From the NCBI GenBank assembly GCA_025617745.1, contig CM046869.1, forward strand, positions 4,674,244 through 4,738,243: a stretch of 64,000 nucleotides of DNA, given 5' to 3'. Source of the stretch: Heliocidaris erythrogramma. Its lineage: Eukaryota; Echinodermata; Echinoidea; Camarodonta; Echinometridae. This document shows, piece after piece, positions 34,004-48,281 of this stretch. Position 1 is the stretch's first letter, and the number at the start of each line of letters is the position of its first letter. Position numbers and translations under genes: made by a program. The notes below the pieces were generated by a model. It saw only the letters and a list, made by a program, of their open reading frames with translations. It was not told the origin of the DNA and made no database searches.

Positions 34004-37000
34004 TACACTATTTGCAATCTCCCCCTCCCCCCCTTCCCCTTCTCTCTCTTTCTCTTTCGCTCTCTCTCTCTCTCACACAGACACACATGCACACACATAC
34101 ACACACACGCACGCATTTTATCATCTCATCTCTCTTCTCTGTACGCTGTCTCTTGTCTCCAGTCTCTTCAGCGTTCCCAATGGCGCGTCACTGTCCCTGA
34201 TTGAACCTATATAGCTCCCTTCATATCCACCTCTCAATCCTTATTAGAGTTACTCTTTCCATCATGTGCAGAACAAGATTGTGATTTTTTTTTATAACAG
34301 ACATTTGATTTATGTTAAATATCTATAGTTTTTAACAAAATACATATATATACAAAACCAAAAAAAATAATTTATTTACATACCTTCATGCATGGCTAGA
34401 GTTTACTACAAGTAACTAAATGAATGAATGATAAGAACATATTGTACCGAGCTATGTTCTTATCGTTCATTCATTAAGTTACTTGTAATAAACTGTAATC
34501 ATAAGGGTATCAATATGCAAATATATATATATATATATATTTACCACATGGAATTGAAAAACAGACAATTATGTTTGCGTATATTGAACTATATGCTATA
34601 AAGTGTTTGTATTATTATCTTCAGAACCTGAAACAGGCCGGGAAGGCCGAAAGCTTGATCTAATAAAGTAGAAGATCAGCTACGTCCTTGTTTCCTGTCT
34701 CATCAATCCTCACACTATACAATATACCGAGAGGGGCATCAATCGGCTGGTTGTGTGAAACTTCGGCCTCATTAAACCTTCGGTCAAATGGGGAGTCTCC
34801 TCGATCGGGTATACGTAATGCATAAACTAATTTGGGATTTACCCATCCCTCTTGAGCCCCTTTGAAGCCATGCACAGCCTGGATACACCGCTATACGGGA
34901 TTCTGAAAAGGCCTACAACTAACAATGCACAAATCAGAACGAACCTTAGCTTTTAGTATGTCCTGAGGTAGAAGGTCATATCTCATGTTCGTCTGCAAGG
35001 CTCTAGGTGAGGGCGCTTTCTCGATGACGTCTAAGAATGGGGACCTATCCATCCATCCATGCATCCAGTAGGTCCCTGTTTGGGGAAGAACAATAAAAAC
35101 GCCATGGTATAAGTCTACGTGTATTTTGTTCGATATATACATCGTACAAACTTCAGATTAAGGCCGGCTAACAAGAAGCGTCCTTTCAATTGCGTCAGCA
35201 TGGTAAGTACCTGCGATAATCAGGCCTGTGTAGACATCAACCCATTAAGCCAGTAATTAAAAGTATTGTTTAAACCGTACATTTTGCAATCAATTTTCTG
35301 CACGATATTACTTTTTCATGAGGGGCAAAAGAGCTTTCTATTCACTAAAGCGGTCCAAACGTCAGCAAATTACTCCTCGTATGAGCCGGCTCTTTTTGGC
35401 TGTGTGAAGTCTGGCTCATATGACATGAGGACCGGGTCGGTGACATGTACTCATTTTGCGCGTCATAAAAGAGTGATATCGTTTAAGTGATTGCAAAATG
35501 AAGAGTGCAAACAATAATTTAGTGGTTTCTGTGCCTTCACAGACTCGATTAGAACCATAGGTACTGACCATAGGTACTGACCACAGGTACTGACCACAGG
35601 TACTGACCATAGGTACTGACGTAATTGAAATCACGCCTCGTGTGAGCTGGGCTTTATAGATTTAAACTGTGAAACTGGCAATAACCCATACTGGTGTGTG
35701 CACTGCTTTAGAACCGGCTCACACAGTCATTTGCCGACGTGAGGGCCGAGTCAAGTCTTTTGCGCGTCATGAAAGAATGATATCGTTAAACAGGTGATTG
35801 CAAAATGAACATTGCAAACAATACTTTTAATATATTATACCATTTTATTTGTTATCTGGTTATGATCGTCCGTTCTTTCTGATGATTTATTGTATTATTA
35901 TTTTTTTATTCATGTGCCCTTATCAATATTTGGTTTCATACTATGTACTTATCCTTATAGTCCTTTCGTCTTCCATCTTTTTCCTTTCTTTCTCACTTGC
36001 TCATTCGACTTCCATATACATGATATATCTTCGTACGATTTCAATTGAACATGTTGTTGTTCATGTTTGTTCTCCGTTCTCACTTCTATGCCTTTATTCT
36101 TTTCACCGAATTTCATTTCAGTATTAAGTTATGCATTTCAAGCGTTTATACCTTTGTTTTACTATATTTCACCTTTTATGTTATTGAAATCATGAATGCA
36201 AACTTTCGTAATTCGGCTTTGCCGCAAAAAAAGTTTTTTCCAATAAACCATTTTGAATTGGATTGAATTTAATTGAATAGTTTCGTATGGGTTAATTGCC
36301 TTTACGGGCTCTATTAGCGCAGGTAGTGACGCAATGGAAATGACGCATGTGAGCCCTGCTTTATGGTCTCTAGTAATTTCCAAGCGTCAATAATCGTGTT
36401 TACAATACCTGTTGCACACAAGGGGTCAATTCGATTGAAGTAATACCTGAGCTAGTCGAGTCTGGAAAGGCAATTAGCTCTTACGCCATTTATTAAGACT
36501 ATTGTTTGCATTTTGCATTGTATTTTGTATTCACCTTTTAAAACGATATCACTCTCACGTGACGCTACACCGCCTAAGTCAGGCAAATGATACCTTTGTG
36601 CACTGGGCTTTATACACCCTTCATCAATGGCAAAGCTACGGGGGGAGGGGCACAGGCCCCCAGTCGACTTGCAAAAAAGAGAGAAAAGGAAGGAGACAGA
36701 TAGAGAGAGAGAGAGATAACAGGACGGGGAGGTACGATGATACGACCAACCCCCTCTGAACCCCTCCCTCGAATAACTGCCCAAGTCCCTTTTTCACATT
36801 AATTTATCAATGCAGTAAGACCGGTACGACCCGCCCCATCCCCCCCCCCCCCCCCCCACCCATGATGCGAGTCGCCCGCGTTGTCTGGATTCATTCTACG
36901 TCACTGCCTCTCACCTGCTTTCGGATACGTCACAATCCAGCTGTCATCATGTCGAACTTTTTTATATGTCTTCGAACGTTTGATACTAGAGTCAAGCACG

Positions 37001-37176
37001 ATGTTGGTATATTTTATACCTCTATACTCGTGCTCGCATTGGTAGTGCGGAAGGTTATCTTTCTCGTCCATCTAGAGAATTGATAATGAAAAACGGTTTT
37101 TCATGCTTTCCATATGTTTAATGTGGGGGGTGATTGACCAAATTTTCCTGATTTTTTTTTTCTCCAGTGAGCATTT
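34004..37176. repeat. Macrosatellite unit 3 (3173 bp)
   Basis: Hairpin 34408-34486, antisense SULT exon 34945-35075, minisatellite 35554-35618, LINE-like tail ending near 36278, poly-C at about 36840. Exactly the same length as unit 2. Confidence 0.9.
34945..35075 (-). pseudogene. Antisense sulfotransferase exon-like segment, unit 3
   Basis: Sequence as in unit 2, including the splice-like borders and the Asn at the histidine position. Confidence 0.75.
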
Positions 37177-40100
37177 TACACTATTTGCAATCTCCCCCTC
37201 CCCCCCTTCCCCTTCTCTCTCTTTCTCTTTCGCTCTCTCTCTCTCTCACACAGACACACATGCACACACATACACACACACGCACGCATTTTATCATCTC
37301 ATCTCTCTTCTCTGTACGCTGTCTCTTGTCTCCAGTCTCTTCAGCGTTCCCAATGGCGCGTCACTGTCCCTGATTGAACCTATATAGCTCCCTTCATATC
37401 CACCTCTCAATCCTTATTAGAGTTACTCTTTCCATCATGTGCAGAACAAGATTGTGATTTTTTTTTATAACAGACATTTGATTTATGTTAAATATCTATA
37501 GTTTTTAACAAAATACATATATATACAAAACCAAAAAAAATAATTTATTTACATACCTTCATGCATGGCTAGAGTTTACTACAAGTAACTAAATGAATGA
37601 ATGATAAGAACATATTGTACCGAGCTATGTTCTTATCGTTCATTCATTAAGTTACTTGTAATAAACTGTAATCATAAGGGTATCAATATGCAAATATATA
37701 TATATATATATATTTACCACATGGAATTGAAAAACAGACAATTATGTTTGCGTATATTGAACTATATGCTATAAAGTGTTTGTATTATTATCTTCAGAAC
37801 CTGAAACAGGCCGGGAAGGCCGAAAGCTTGATCTAATAAAGTAGAAGATCAGCTACGTCCTTGTTTCCTGTCTCATCAATCCTCACACTATACAATATAC
37901 CGAGAGGGGCATCAATCGGCTGGTTGTGTGAAACTTCGGCCTCATTAAACCTTCGGTCAAATGGGGAGTCTCCTCGATCGGGTATACGTAATGCATAAAC
38001 TAATTTGGGATTTACCCATCCCTCTTGAGCCCCTTTGAAGCCATGCACAGCCTGGATACACCGCTATACGGGATTCTGAAAAGGCCTACAACTAACAATG
38101 CACAAATCAGAACGAACCTTAGCTTTTAGTATGTCCTGAGGTAGAAGGTCATATCTCATGTTCGTCTGCAAGGCTCTAGGTGAGGGCGCTTTCTCGATGA
38201 CGTCTAAGAATGGGGACCTATCCATCCATCCATGCATCCAGTAGGTCCCTGTTTGGGGAAGAACAATAAAAACGCCATGGTATAAGTCTACGTGTATTTT
38301 GTTCGATATATACATCGTACAAACTTCAGATTAAGGCCGGCTAACAAGAAGCGTCCTTTCAATTGCGTCAGCATGGTAAGTACCTGCGATAATCAGGCCT
38401 GTGTAGACATCAACCCATTAAGCCAGTAATTAAAAGTATTGTTTAAACCGTACATTTTGCAATCAATTTTCTGCACGATATTACTTTTTCATGAGGGGCA
38501 AAAGAGCTTTCTATTCACTAAAGCGGTCCAAACGTCAGCAAATTACTCCTCGTATGAGCCGGCTCTTTTTGGCTGTGTGAAGTCTGGCTCATATGACATG
38601 AGGACCGGGTCGGTGACATGTACTCATTTTGCGCGTCATAAAAGAGTGATATCGTTTAAGTGATTGCAAAATGAAGAGTGCAAACAATAATTTAGTGGTT
38701 TCTGTGCCTTCACAGACTCGATTAGAACCATAGGTACTGACCATAGGTACTGACCACAGGTACTGACCACAGGTACTGACCATAGGTACTGACGTAATTG
38801 AAATCACGCCTCGTGTGAGCTGGGCTTTATAGATTTAAACTGTGAAACTGGCAATAACCCATACTGGTGTGTGCACTGCTTTAGAACCGGCTCACACAGT
38901 CATTTGCCGACGTGAGGGCCGAGTCAAGTCTTTTGCGCGTCATGAAAGAATGATATCGTTAAACAGGTGATTGCAAAATGAACATTGCAAACAATACTTT
39001 TAATATATTATACCATTTTATTTGTTATCTGGTTATGATCGTCCGTTCTTTCTGATGATTTATTGTATTATTTTTTTTTTATTCATGTGCCCTTATCAAT
39101 ATTTGGTTTCATACTATGTACTTATCCTTATAGTCCTTTCGTCTTCCATCTTTTTCCTTTCTTTCTCACTTGCTCATTCGACTTCCATATACATGATATA
39201 TCTTCGTACGATTTCAATTGAACATGTTGTTGTTCATGTTTGTTCTCCGTTCTCACTTCTATGCCTTTATTCTTTTCACCGAATTTCATTTCAGTATTAA
39301 GTTATGCATTTCAAGCGTTTATACCTATGTTTTACTATATTTCACCTTTTATGTTATTGAAATCATGAATGCAAACTTTCGTAATTCGGCTTTGCCGCGA
39401 AGAAAGTTTTTCCAATAAACCATTTTGAATTGGATTGAATTGAATTGAATAGTTTCGTATGGGTTAATTGCCTTTACGGGCTCTATTAGCGCAGGTAGTG
39501 ACGCAATGGAAATGACGCCTGTGAGCCCTGCTTTATGGTCTCTAGTCATTTCCAAGCGTCAATAATTGTGTTTACACTACCCGCTGCACACAAGGAGTCA
39601 ATTAGATTGAAGTAATACCTGCGCTAGTCGAGTCTGGAAAAGCAATTAGCTCTTACGCCATTTATTAAGACTATTGTTTGCATTTTGCATTGTATTTTGT
39701 ATTCACCTTTTAAAACGATATCACTCTCACGTGACGCTGCACCGCCTAAGTCAGGCAAATGATACCTTTGTGCACTGGGCTTTATACACCCTTCATCAAT
39801 GGCAAAGCTACGGGGGGAGGGGCACAGGCCCCCAGTCGACTTGCAAAAAAGAGAGAAAAGGAAGGAGACAGATAGAGAGAGAGAGAGATAACAGGACGGG
39901 GAGGTACGATGATACGACCAACCCCCTCTGAACCCCTCCCTCGAATAACTGCCCAAGTCCCTTTTTCACATTAATTTATCAATGCAGTAAGACCGGTACG
40001 ACCCGCCCCATCCCCCCCCCCCCCCCCCACCCATGATGCGAGTCGCCCGCGTTGTCTGGATTCATTCTACGTCACTGCCTCTCACCTGCTTTCGGATACG

Positions 40101-40346
40101 TCACAATCCAGCTGTCATCATGTCGAACTTTTTTATATATCTTCGAACGTTTGATACTAGAGTCAAGCACGATGTTGGTATATTTTATACCTCTATACTC
40201 GTGCTCGCATTGGTAGTGCGGAAGGTTATCTTTCTCGTCCATCTAGAGAATTGATAATGAAAAACGGTTTTTCATGCTTTCCATATTTTTAATGTGGGGG
40301 GTGATTGACCAAATTTTCCTGATTTTTTTTTCTCCAGTGAGCATTT
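37177..40346. repeat. Macrosatellite unit 4 (chimeric)
   Basis: The left part matches units 1-3 (hairpin 37581-37659, antisense SULT exon 38118-38248, minisatellite 38727-38791). From about 39320 the variants are those of units 5-6: GCCGCGAAGAAAG instead of the poly-A form, GACGCCTGTGAG, and CTACCCGCTGC. This suggests recombination between two unit types. Confidence 0.8.
38118..38248 (-). pseudogene. Antisense sulfotransferase exon-like segment, unit 4
   Basis: Sequence as in unit 2. Confidence 0.75.
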
Positions 40347-41280
40347 TACACTATTTGCAATCTCCCCCCCCCCCCTTCCCCTTCTCTCTCTTTCTCTTTC
40401 GCTCTCTCTCTCTCACACAGACACACATGCACACACATACACAAACACGCACGCATTTTATCATCTCATCTCTCTTCTCTGTACGCTGTCTCTTGTCTCC
40501 AGTCTCTTCAGCGTTCCCAATGGCGCGTCACTGTCCCTGATTGAACCTATATAGCTCCCTTCATATCCACCTCTCAATCCTTATTAGAGTTATTCTTTCC
40601 ATCATGTGCAGAACAAGATTGTGATTTTTTTTTATAAAAGACATTCGATTTATGTTAAATATCTATAGTTTTTAACAAAATACATATATATACAAAACCA
40701 AAAAAATTAATTTATTTACATACCTTCATGCATGGCTAGAGTTTACTACAAGTCACTAAATGAATGAATGATAAGAACATATTGTACCGAGCTATGTTCT
40801 TATCGTTCATTCATTAAGTTACTTGTAATAAACTGTAATCATAAGGGTATCAATATGCAAATATATATATATAGATATATTTACCACATGGAATTGAAAA
40901 ACAGACAATTATGTTTGTGTATATTGAACTATATGCTATAAAGTGTTTGTATTATTATCTTCAGAACCTGAAACAGGCCGGGAAGGCCGAAAGCTTGATC
41001 TAATAAAGTAGAAGATCAGCTACGTCCTTGTTTCCTGTCTCATCAATCCTCACACTATACAATTTACCGAGAGCGTCATCAATCGGCTGGTTGTGTGAAA
41101 CTTCGGCCTCATTAAACCTTCGGTCAAATTGGGAGTCTCCGCGATCGAGTATCCGTAATGCATAGATAAATTTGGGATGTGCCCATCCCTCTTGAGCCCC
41201 TTTAAAGCCACAGCCTGGATACACCACTATACAGGATTCTGAAGAGGCCTACAACTTACATTGTACTAATCAGAACGAAC

Positions 41281-41447
41281 CTTGGCTTTTGGTATGTCCG
41301 GAGGTAGAAGGTCATATCTAATCTGCGTGTGCAAGGCTCTACGTGAGGGCGCTTTCTCGATGACGTATAAGAATGGGGACGTATCCATAGGATGTAGCTT
41401 TTCTTTCTCCCTGGTTGCAGGAAAGTGTTGATCCATGCAGTGGGTTC
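41281..41447 (-). pseudogene. Antisense sulfotransferase exon-like segment, unit 5 (longer type)
   Basis: Reads MDQHFPATREKEKLHPMDTS, then VIEKAPSRRALHTQ and KAK before gttcgt. This keeps the HPATRE/KLHP block that units 1-4 have lost and so represents the older state. Gln stands at the histidine position. Confidence 0.75.
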
Positions 41448-41926
41448 CTGTTTGGGGAAGAACAATAACATCTGTAATAAAAATAAGTTTCCGTGTATTT
41501 TGTTCGATATACATCGTACAAATTTCGGATTAAGGCCGGCTAACAAGAATCGTCCTTTCGATTGCGTCAGCATGGTAAGTACCTGCGCTAATCAAGCCTG
41601 TGTAGGCAATCAACTCATGATTAGCCAGTCATTAAAAGTATTGTTTAAACCGTACATTTTGCAATCAATTTTCTTAACGATATTACTTTTTCATGAGGGG
41701 CAAAAGACCTTCCTATTCACAAAAGCGGTCCAAACATCAGCAAAATTACTCCTCGTATGAGCCAGCTCTTTTTGGCTGTGTCAAGTCTGGCTCATACGAG
41801 GACCGCGTCGGTGACATGTACGCATTTCTGCGCGTCATAAAAGAGCGATATCATTTAAAAAGTAATTGCAAAATGAAAAGTGCAAACAATAATTCAGTGG
41901 TTTCTGTGCCTTCACAGACTCGGTTA

Positions 41927-42160
41927 TCATAGGTACTGACCATAGGAACTGACCATAGGTACTGACCACAGGTACTGACCATAGGTACTGACCACAGGTA
42001 TTCACCATAGGTACTGGCCATAGGTACTGTCCACAGGTACTGACCATAGGTACTAACCGCAGGTACTGAACTTAAGTACTGACCGTAGGTACTGACCACA
42101 GGTACCGGCCATAGGTACTGACCACAGGTACTGACCATAGGTACTGACCATAGGTACTGA
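41927..42160. repeat. 13-bp minisatellite ACCATAGGTACTG, about 18 copies (unit 5)
   Basis: Head-to-tail copies of ACCAYAGGTACTG with variants. Units 1-4 have five copies. The period is 13, so all frames are open over 39-bp cycles and produce spurious proteins of the QYLWSVPMVS type on the minus strand. Confidence 0.9.
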
Positions 42161-44293
42161 CGTAACTGAAATCACGCCTCGTGTGAGCCGGGCTTATATA
42201 TTTAATTGATTTACAAATTATTTCATGCCCTGTATTTAATCAAATAATCAGTAGCTGTTTTCTTAAGTATGGCTCATACTAGACTTCATTTAGACTGCGT
42301 CAGTATCTGCACTGATCGAAACTGTGAAACTGGCAATAACCCATACTGGTGAGTGCACTGCTTTAGAACCGGCTCACACAGGGAGTCATTTGCCGACGTG
42401 AGGGCCGAGTCAAGTCTTTTGCGCGTCATGAAAGAATGATATCGTTAAACAGGTGATTGCAAAATGAACATTGCAAACAATACTTTTAATATATTATACC
42501 ATTTTATTTGTTATCTGGTTATGATCGTCCGTTCTTTCTGATGATTTATTGTATTATTATTTTTTTATTCATGTGCCCTTATCAATATTTGGTTTCATAC
42601 TATGTACTTATCCTTATAGTCCTTTCATCTTCCATCTTTTTCCTTTCTTTCTCACTTGCTCATTCGACTTCCATATACATGATATATCTTCGTACGATTT
42701 CAATTGAACATGTTGTTGTTCATGTTTGTTCTCCGTTCTCACTTCTATGCCTTTATTCTTTTTACCAAATTTCATTTCAGTATTAAGTTATGCATTTCAA
42801 GCGTTTATACCTATGTTTTACTATACCTCACCTTTTATGTTATTGAAATCATGAATGCAAACTTTCGTAATTCGGCTTTGCCGCGAAGAAAGTTTTTCCA
42901 ATAAACCATTTTGAGTTGGATTGAATTGAATTGAATAGTTTTGTATGGGTTAATTGCCTTTACGGGCTCTATTAGCGCAGGTAGTGACGCAATGGAAATG
43001 ACGCCTGTGAGCCCTGCTTTATGGTCTCTAGTCATTTCCAAGCGTCAATAATTGTGTTTACACTACCCGCTGCACACAAGGAGTCAATTCGATTGAAGTA
43101 ATACCTGCGCTAGTCGAGTCTGGAAAAGCAATTAGCTCTTACGCCATTTATTAAGACTATTGTTTGCATTTTGCATTGTATTTTGTATTCACCTTTTAAA
43201 ACGATATCACTCTCACGTGACGCTGCACCGCCTAAGTCAGGCAAATGATACCTTTGTGCACTGGGCTTTATACACCCTTCATCAATGGCAAAGCTACGGG
43301 GGGAGGGGCACAGGCCCCCAGTCGACTTGCAAAAAAGAGAGAAAAGGAAGGAGACAGATAGAGAGAGAGAGAGATAACAGGACGGGGAGGTACGATGATA
43401 CGACCAACCCCCTCTGAACCCCTCCCTCGAATAACTGCCCAAGTCCCTTTTTCACATTAATTTATCAATGCAGTAAGACCGGTACGACCCGCCCCATCCC
43501 TCCCCCCCACCCATGATGCGAGTCGCCCGCGTTGTCTGGATTCGTCACTGCCTCTCACCTGCTTTCGGATACGTCACAATCCAGATGTCATCATGTCGAA
43601 CGTTTGATACTACAGTCAAGCACGATGTTGGTATATTTTATACCTCTATACTCGTGCTCGCATTGGTAGTGCGGAAGGTTATCTTTCTCGTCCATCTAGA
43701 GAATTGATAATGAAAAACGGTTTTTCATGCTTTCCATATTTTTAATGTGGGGGGTGATTGACCAAATTTTCCTGATCTTTTTTTTCTCCAATGAGCATTT
43801 TACACTATTTGCAATCTCCCCCCCCCCCCCCTTCCCCTTCTCTCTCTTTCTCTTTCGCTCTCTCTCTCACACAGACACACATGCACACACATACACGCAT
43901 TTTATCATCTCATCTCTCTTCTCTGTACGCTGTCTCTTGTCTCCAGTCTCTTCAGCGTTCCCAATGGCGCGTCACTGTCCCTGATTGAACCTATATAGCT
44001 CCCTTCATATCCACCTCTCAATCCTTATTAGAGTTACTCTTTCCATCATGTGCAGAACAAGATTGTGATTTTTTTTTATAACAGACATTTGATTTATGTT
44101 AAATATCTATAGTTTTTAACAAAATACATATATATACAAAACCAAAAAAAAATAATTTATTTACATACCTTCATGCATGGCTAGAGTTTACTACAAGTAA
44201 CTAAATGAATGAATGATAAGAACATATTGTACCGAGCTATGTTCTTATCGTTCATTCATTAAGTCACTTGCAATAAACTGTAATCATAAGGGT

Positions 44294-44324
<31 letters not shown>

Positions 44325-44719
44325 ACATGGAATTGAAAAACAGACAATTATGTTTGTGTATATTTAACTATATGCTATAAAGTGTTTGTATTATTATCTT
44401 AAGAACCTGAAACAGGCCGGGAAGGCCGAAAGCTTGATCTAATAAAGTAGAAGATCAGCTACGTCCTTGTTTCCTGTCTCATCAATCCTCACACTATACA
44501 ATTTACCGAGAGCGTCATCAATCGGCTGGTTGTGCGAAACTTCGGCCTCATTAAACCTTCGGTCAAATTGGGAGTCTCCGCGATCGGGTATCCGTAATGC
44601 ATAGATAAATTTGGGATGTGCCCATCCCTCTTGAGCCCCTTTAAAGCCACAGCCTGGATACACCACTATACAGGATTCTGAAGAGGCCTACAACTTACAT
44701 TGTACTAATCAGAACAAAC

Positions 44720-44885
44720 CTTGGCTTTTGGTATGTCCGGAGGTACAAGGTCATATCTCATGTGCGTGTGCAAGGCTCTACGTGGGGGCGCTTTCTCGAT
44801 GACGTCTAAGAATGGGGACATATCCATAGGATGTAGCTTTTCTTTCTCCTGGTTGCAGGAAAGTGTTGATCCATGCAGTGGGTTC
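44720..44885 (-). pseudogene. Antisense sulfotransferase exon-like segment, unit 6 (frameshifted)
   Basis: Close to unit 5 but one base shorter in the CTCCCTGG stretch, which shifts the frame. The donor reads gtttgt. The histidine position is THM, so the histidine is retained here. Confidence 0.7.
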
Positions 44886-45361
44886 CTGTTTGGGGAAGAA
44901 GAATAATATCTGTAATAAAAATAAGTTTACGTGTATTTTGTTCCATATACATCGTACAAATTTCGGATTAAGGCCGGCTAACAAGAATCGTCCTTTCGAT
45001 TGCGTCAGCATGGTAAGTACCTGCGCTAATCAAGCCTGTGTAGGCAATCAACTCATGATTAGCCAGTCATTAAAAGTATTGTTTAAACCGTACATTTTGC
45101 AATCAATTTTCTTAACGATATTACTTTTCATGACGGGCAAAAGACCTTCCTATTCACAAAAGCGGTCCAAACGTCAGCAAAATTACTCCTCGTATGAGCC
45201 AGCTCTTTTTGGCTGTGTGAAGTCTGGCTCATACGAGGACCGCGTCGGTGACATGTACGCATTTTTGCGCGTCATAAACAGCGATATCGTTTAAAAAGTG
45301 ATTGCAAAATGAAAAGTGCAAACAATAATTTAGTGGTTTCTGTGCCTTCACAGACTCGGTT

Positions 45362-45508
45362 AGCATAGGTACTGACCATAGGAATTGACCATAGGTACTG
45401 ACCACAGGTACTGACCATAGGTACTGACCACAGGTATTCACCATAGGTACTGGCCATAGGTACTGTCCACAGGTACTGACCATAGGTACTAACCGCAGGT
45501 ACTGAACT
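45362..45508. repeat. 13-bp minisatellite, unit 6, left part
   Basis: About 11 copies of ACCAYAGGTACTG, interrupted on the right by a LINE. Confidence 0.85.
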
Positions 45509-48281
45509 TCAGTATCTGTAACACAGAAAACAAAATAAGTCAAAGTGGTGTTATTGATCTTGGTATTAGCGACCACTCTTTTATTTTCTGTACACGGAAA
45601 AGTATTAGACTGGCTATAGGTCACCACAGAACCATTGATATCAGATCGATGAAAAATTATAACGAGGAGGCTTTCAATCGAAATCTGTCTGCCGTCAATT
45701 GGTCAAGATTAACTAACTGCACTGATGTGAATGAGGCTTGGTCAATATTTCAAAATATTTTTATCACAAATTTGAATTTGGTAGCACCTCAGAAACGAAC
45801 GAGAGTAAAACAAAGATCCGAAAATTGGATGACTAAAAATATTCTTTTGCTCATTCAAGAAAGAAATATCGCGTACAAAAAAATGAAGAAAAAATCAAAA
45901 GCAGAGGATTATGAGATACTCTTTAAAAGATTTCAGAAAATAAGAAATATGGTCCAAAGGGAGGTACAAAAAGCCAAACTAGAATTTTTGCAAAAAAAGA
46001 TAGAAGAAAATAAACATGATTCTAAGAGGCTTTGGAAGAACCTAAAAAGCTATTTCAATCGGTGGAGAATTATGTCATGATAAGGTGACCATTGCCAACG
46101 AATTCAATTCTCATTTTACTAGTGTGGCTGCTAAATTGGTAGAAAAACTCCCTTCTTGCAAAGACTTTTTCAGTGCAGACAGTGAGATCATTCGTGAGCT
46201 TTATGAAAGAAAAGGGGTAAGCCAAGGCAGATTTGAGTTATTACCAGTCAGTGAACAATTTGTTTTCAATGAGTTGCGAAAATTGAATGTATCAAAAAGC
46301 ACTGGCTTAGACTTGATTCCGGCTAAATTTCTGAAAGATGGTGTGATGATGCTATACAAACCCTTAACTTTCTTGATTAACTTATCTATCTTGACTAATA
46401 CTTTTCCAAAGGAAATGAAAATAGCTAAAGTTACTCCACTTCATAAAAAGAAAGATAAAACTGATGTTGGAAATTATAGACCTATCAGTGTTTTAAGTAT
46501 AGTATCTAAAATTCTAGAAAAGTCGGTATGTGTTCAGATTGAAAAATATTTTAAAGAAAATGATATAATTTATGAATATCAATCTGGTTTTCGACATGAC
46601 TATTCAACCGAGACATGTCTTATTCACTTGACTGATTATCTGAGAACACAAATTTCCCAGGGACAATTCGTTGGTATGGTACTCCTGGATCTTCAGAAAG
46701 CTTTTGATACAGTTAATCATGACATCTTATTAAAAAAGTTACAAAAAATGGGTTTTAACGAAGTTACTTTAGAATGGTTCAAATCCTACTTGTCTAATCG
46801 ACATCAGGTAGTGGCTATTAATGATATTCGTTCCAACGTTATGCCTATAACATGTGGTGTTCCTCAGGGAAGCATCCTTGGACCAATCCTTTTTTCAGCT
46901 TATATCAATGACATGTGTGCTTGTATAAAAGCTGACTGCAAGCTGCTATTGTACGCTGATGACAGCGTACTACTTTGCTCAAATCCAAATCCAAAATTTG
47001 TCGAAGAAAAACTAAGCGACCAGCTGTCTACATGTGTCGATTGGATGACCGATAATAGGCTTTAAACTTGGGCAAAACAGAAAGCATTTTGTTTTGTCCA
47101 AAAAGTAGTTCTAAAAAGTCATTTGAATTTCAGGTGACATGCAATAATCAGGTAATCCAGAGAAAAGAATATGTGAAGTATTTAGGCATTGAGCTGGCCA
47201 GCTCAATATTATTTTCAACTTTAATAGAATCAGTTGTAAAGAGAGCGAATTCTCGCCTGAAATTTTTGTACAGATATCGAAATTGTATGGATCAAAAGGC
47301 AAGACGTATACTCTGTTTTGCTCTTATTCAATGTTTATTTGATTATGCTAACCCTGCTTGGTATAGTAGCTTTAAAAAATCTGATCAAAAGAAGTTGAAA
47401 ATTATTCAGAACAAAATGGTGAGATTCATCAACTACTCTGGTCCCAGAACTCACGTTGGCTACAATGAGCTCTCTGAAGCTGGTTTTCTTGAAGTCAACC
47501 AAAGATCTAAACAACTGATTTTGCACCATGTGCATAAGATATATCATACTAGGTCGAATCATTATATTCGATCAAACTTTAATCTTGTTAACAATTTACA
47601 TAGTCATCATACAAGAAACAGCCGTTTCAATTTTAACTTACCAGAAAGAGTAGGCAGTGTTGGTAATTCGTTTTATTATACTGCCATAAAGCAGTGGAAT
47701 TCTCTGCCTAATGACATAAAAGGAATAGATAACTTTGTTAATTTTAAGAGGAAATTGAAAGAATATCTTTCACTAGAGAGTCAGAGAGAAGAAGCAAATG
47801 ATTATGTTACATCTAGGTAAAATATCCTGAATACGGACCATTTTCTTTTCACATGCAGGTTAATATGCTGTTTATTGTATATATTTATATAGTTTTAACA
47901 TGATGAAAGATTTAACGTAGTTTTTTTTTTCCCATTCTCATCTTCGTTTCCTTCTCTCTCTCTCTCTCTCCATTTCTTCCTCTTCTAACTTCGTGATCGC
48001 CTCTTTTTCCTTCTTTTTTCTTCCTCCTCTTTTCTTTCTTTTCCTCTCATTCTAACTTTGTATATATTTATCACTATTATTTTTATGATTTATTTTTCCT
48101 TATTTATTCCTCAACGTGTAAATATATATAAATATGTTCTAACTCAATAATTATTTTATTCATACAAGAGGACCCCACTGGAAATAAGCTTTCGAGCTTT
48201 CGTGGGTTATCCTGTTCAAGCTTGCTAATTTGTTATTCTACTATGTACAAATTTATTATGTTCTGAATGCTTGGCAAATAA

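Larger units (their letters stand above)
40347..43800. repeat. Macrosatellite unit 5 (enlarged)
   Basis: Hairpin about 40748-40826, antisense SULT exon 41281-41447 (longer type), minisatellite 41927-42160 with about 18 copies, and about 120 bp near 42195-42320 not present in units 1-4. More diverged than units 1-4. Confidence 0.85.

Noticed and set aside
41835-42138. Minus-strand open frames with repeated QYLWSVPMVST as a protein gene
   Set aside because: They are translations of the 13-bp minisatellite, which is open in several frames.
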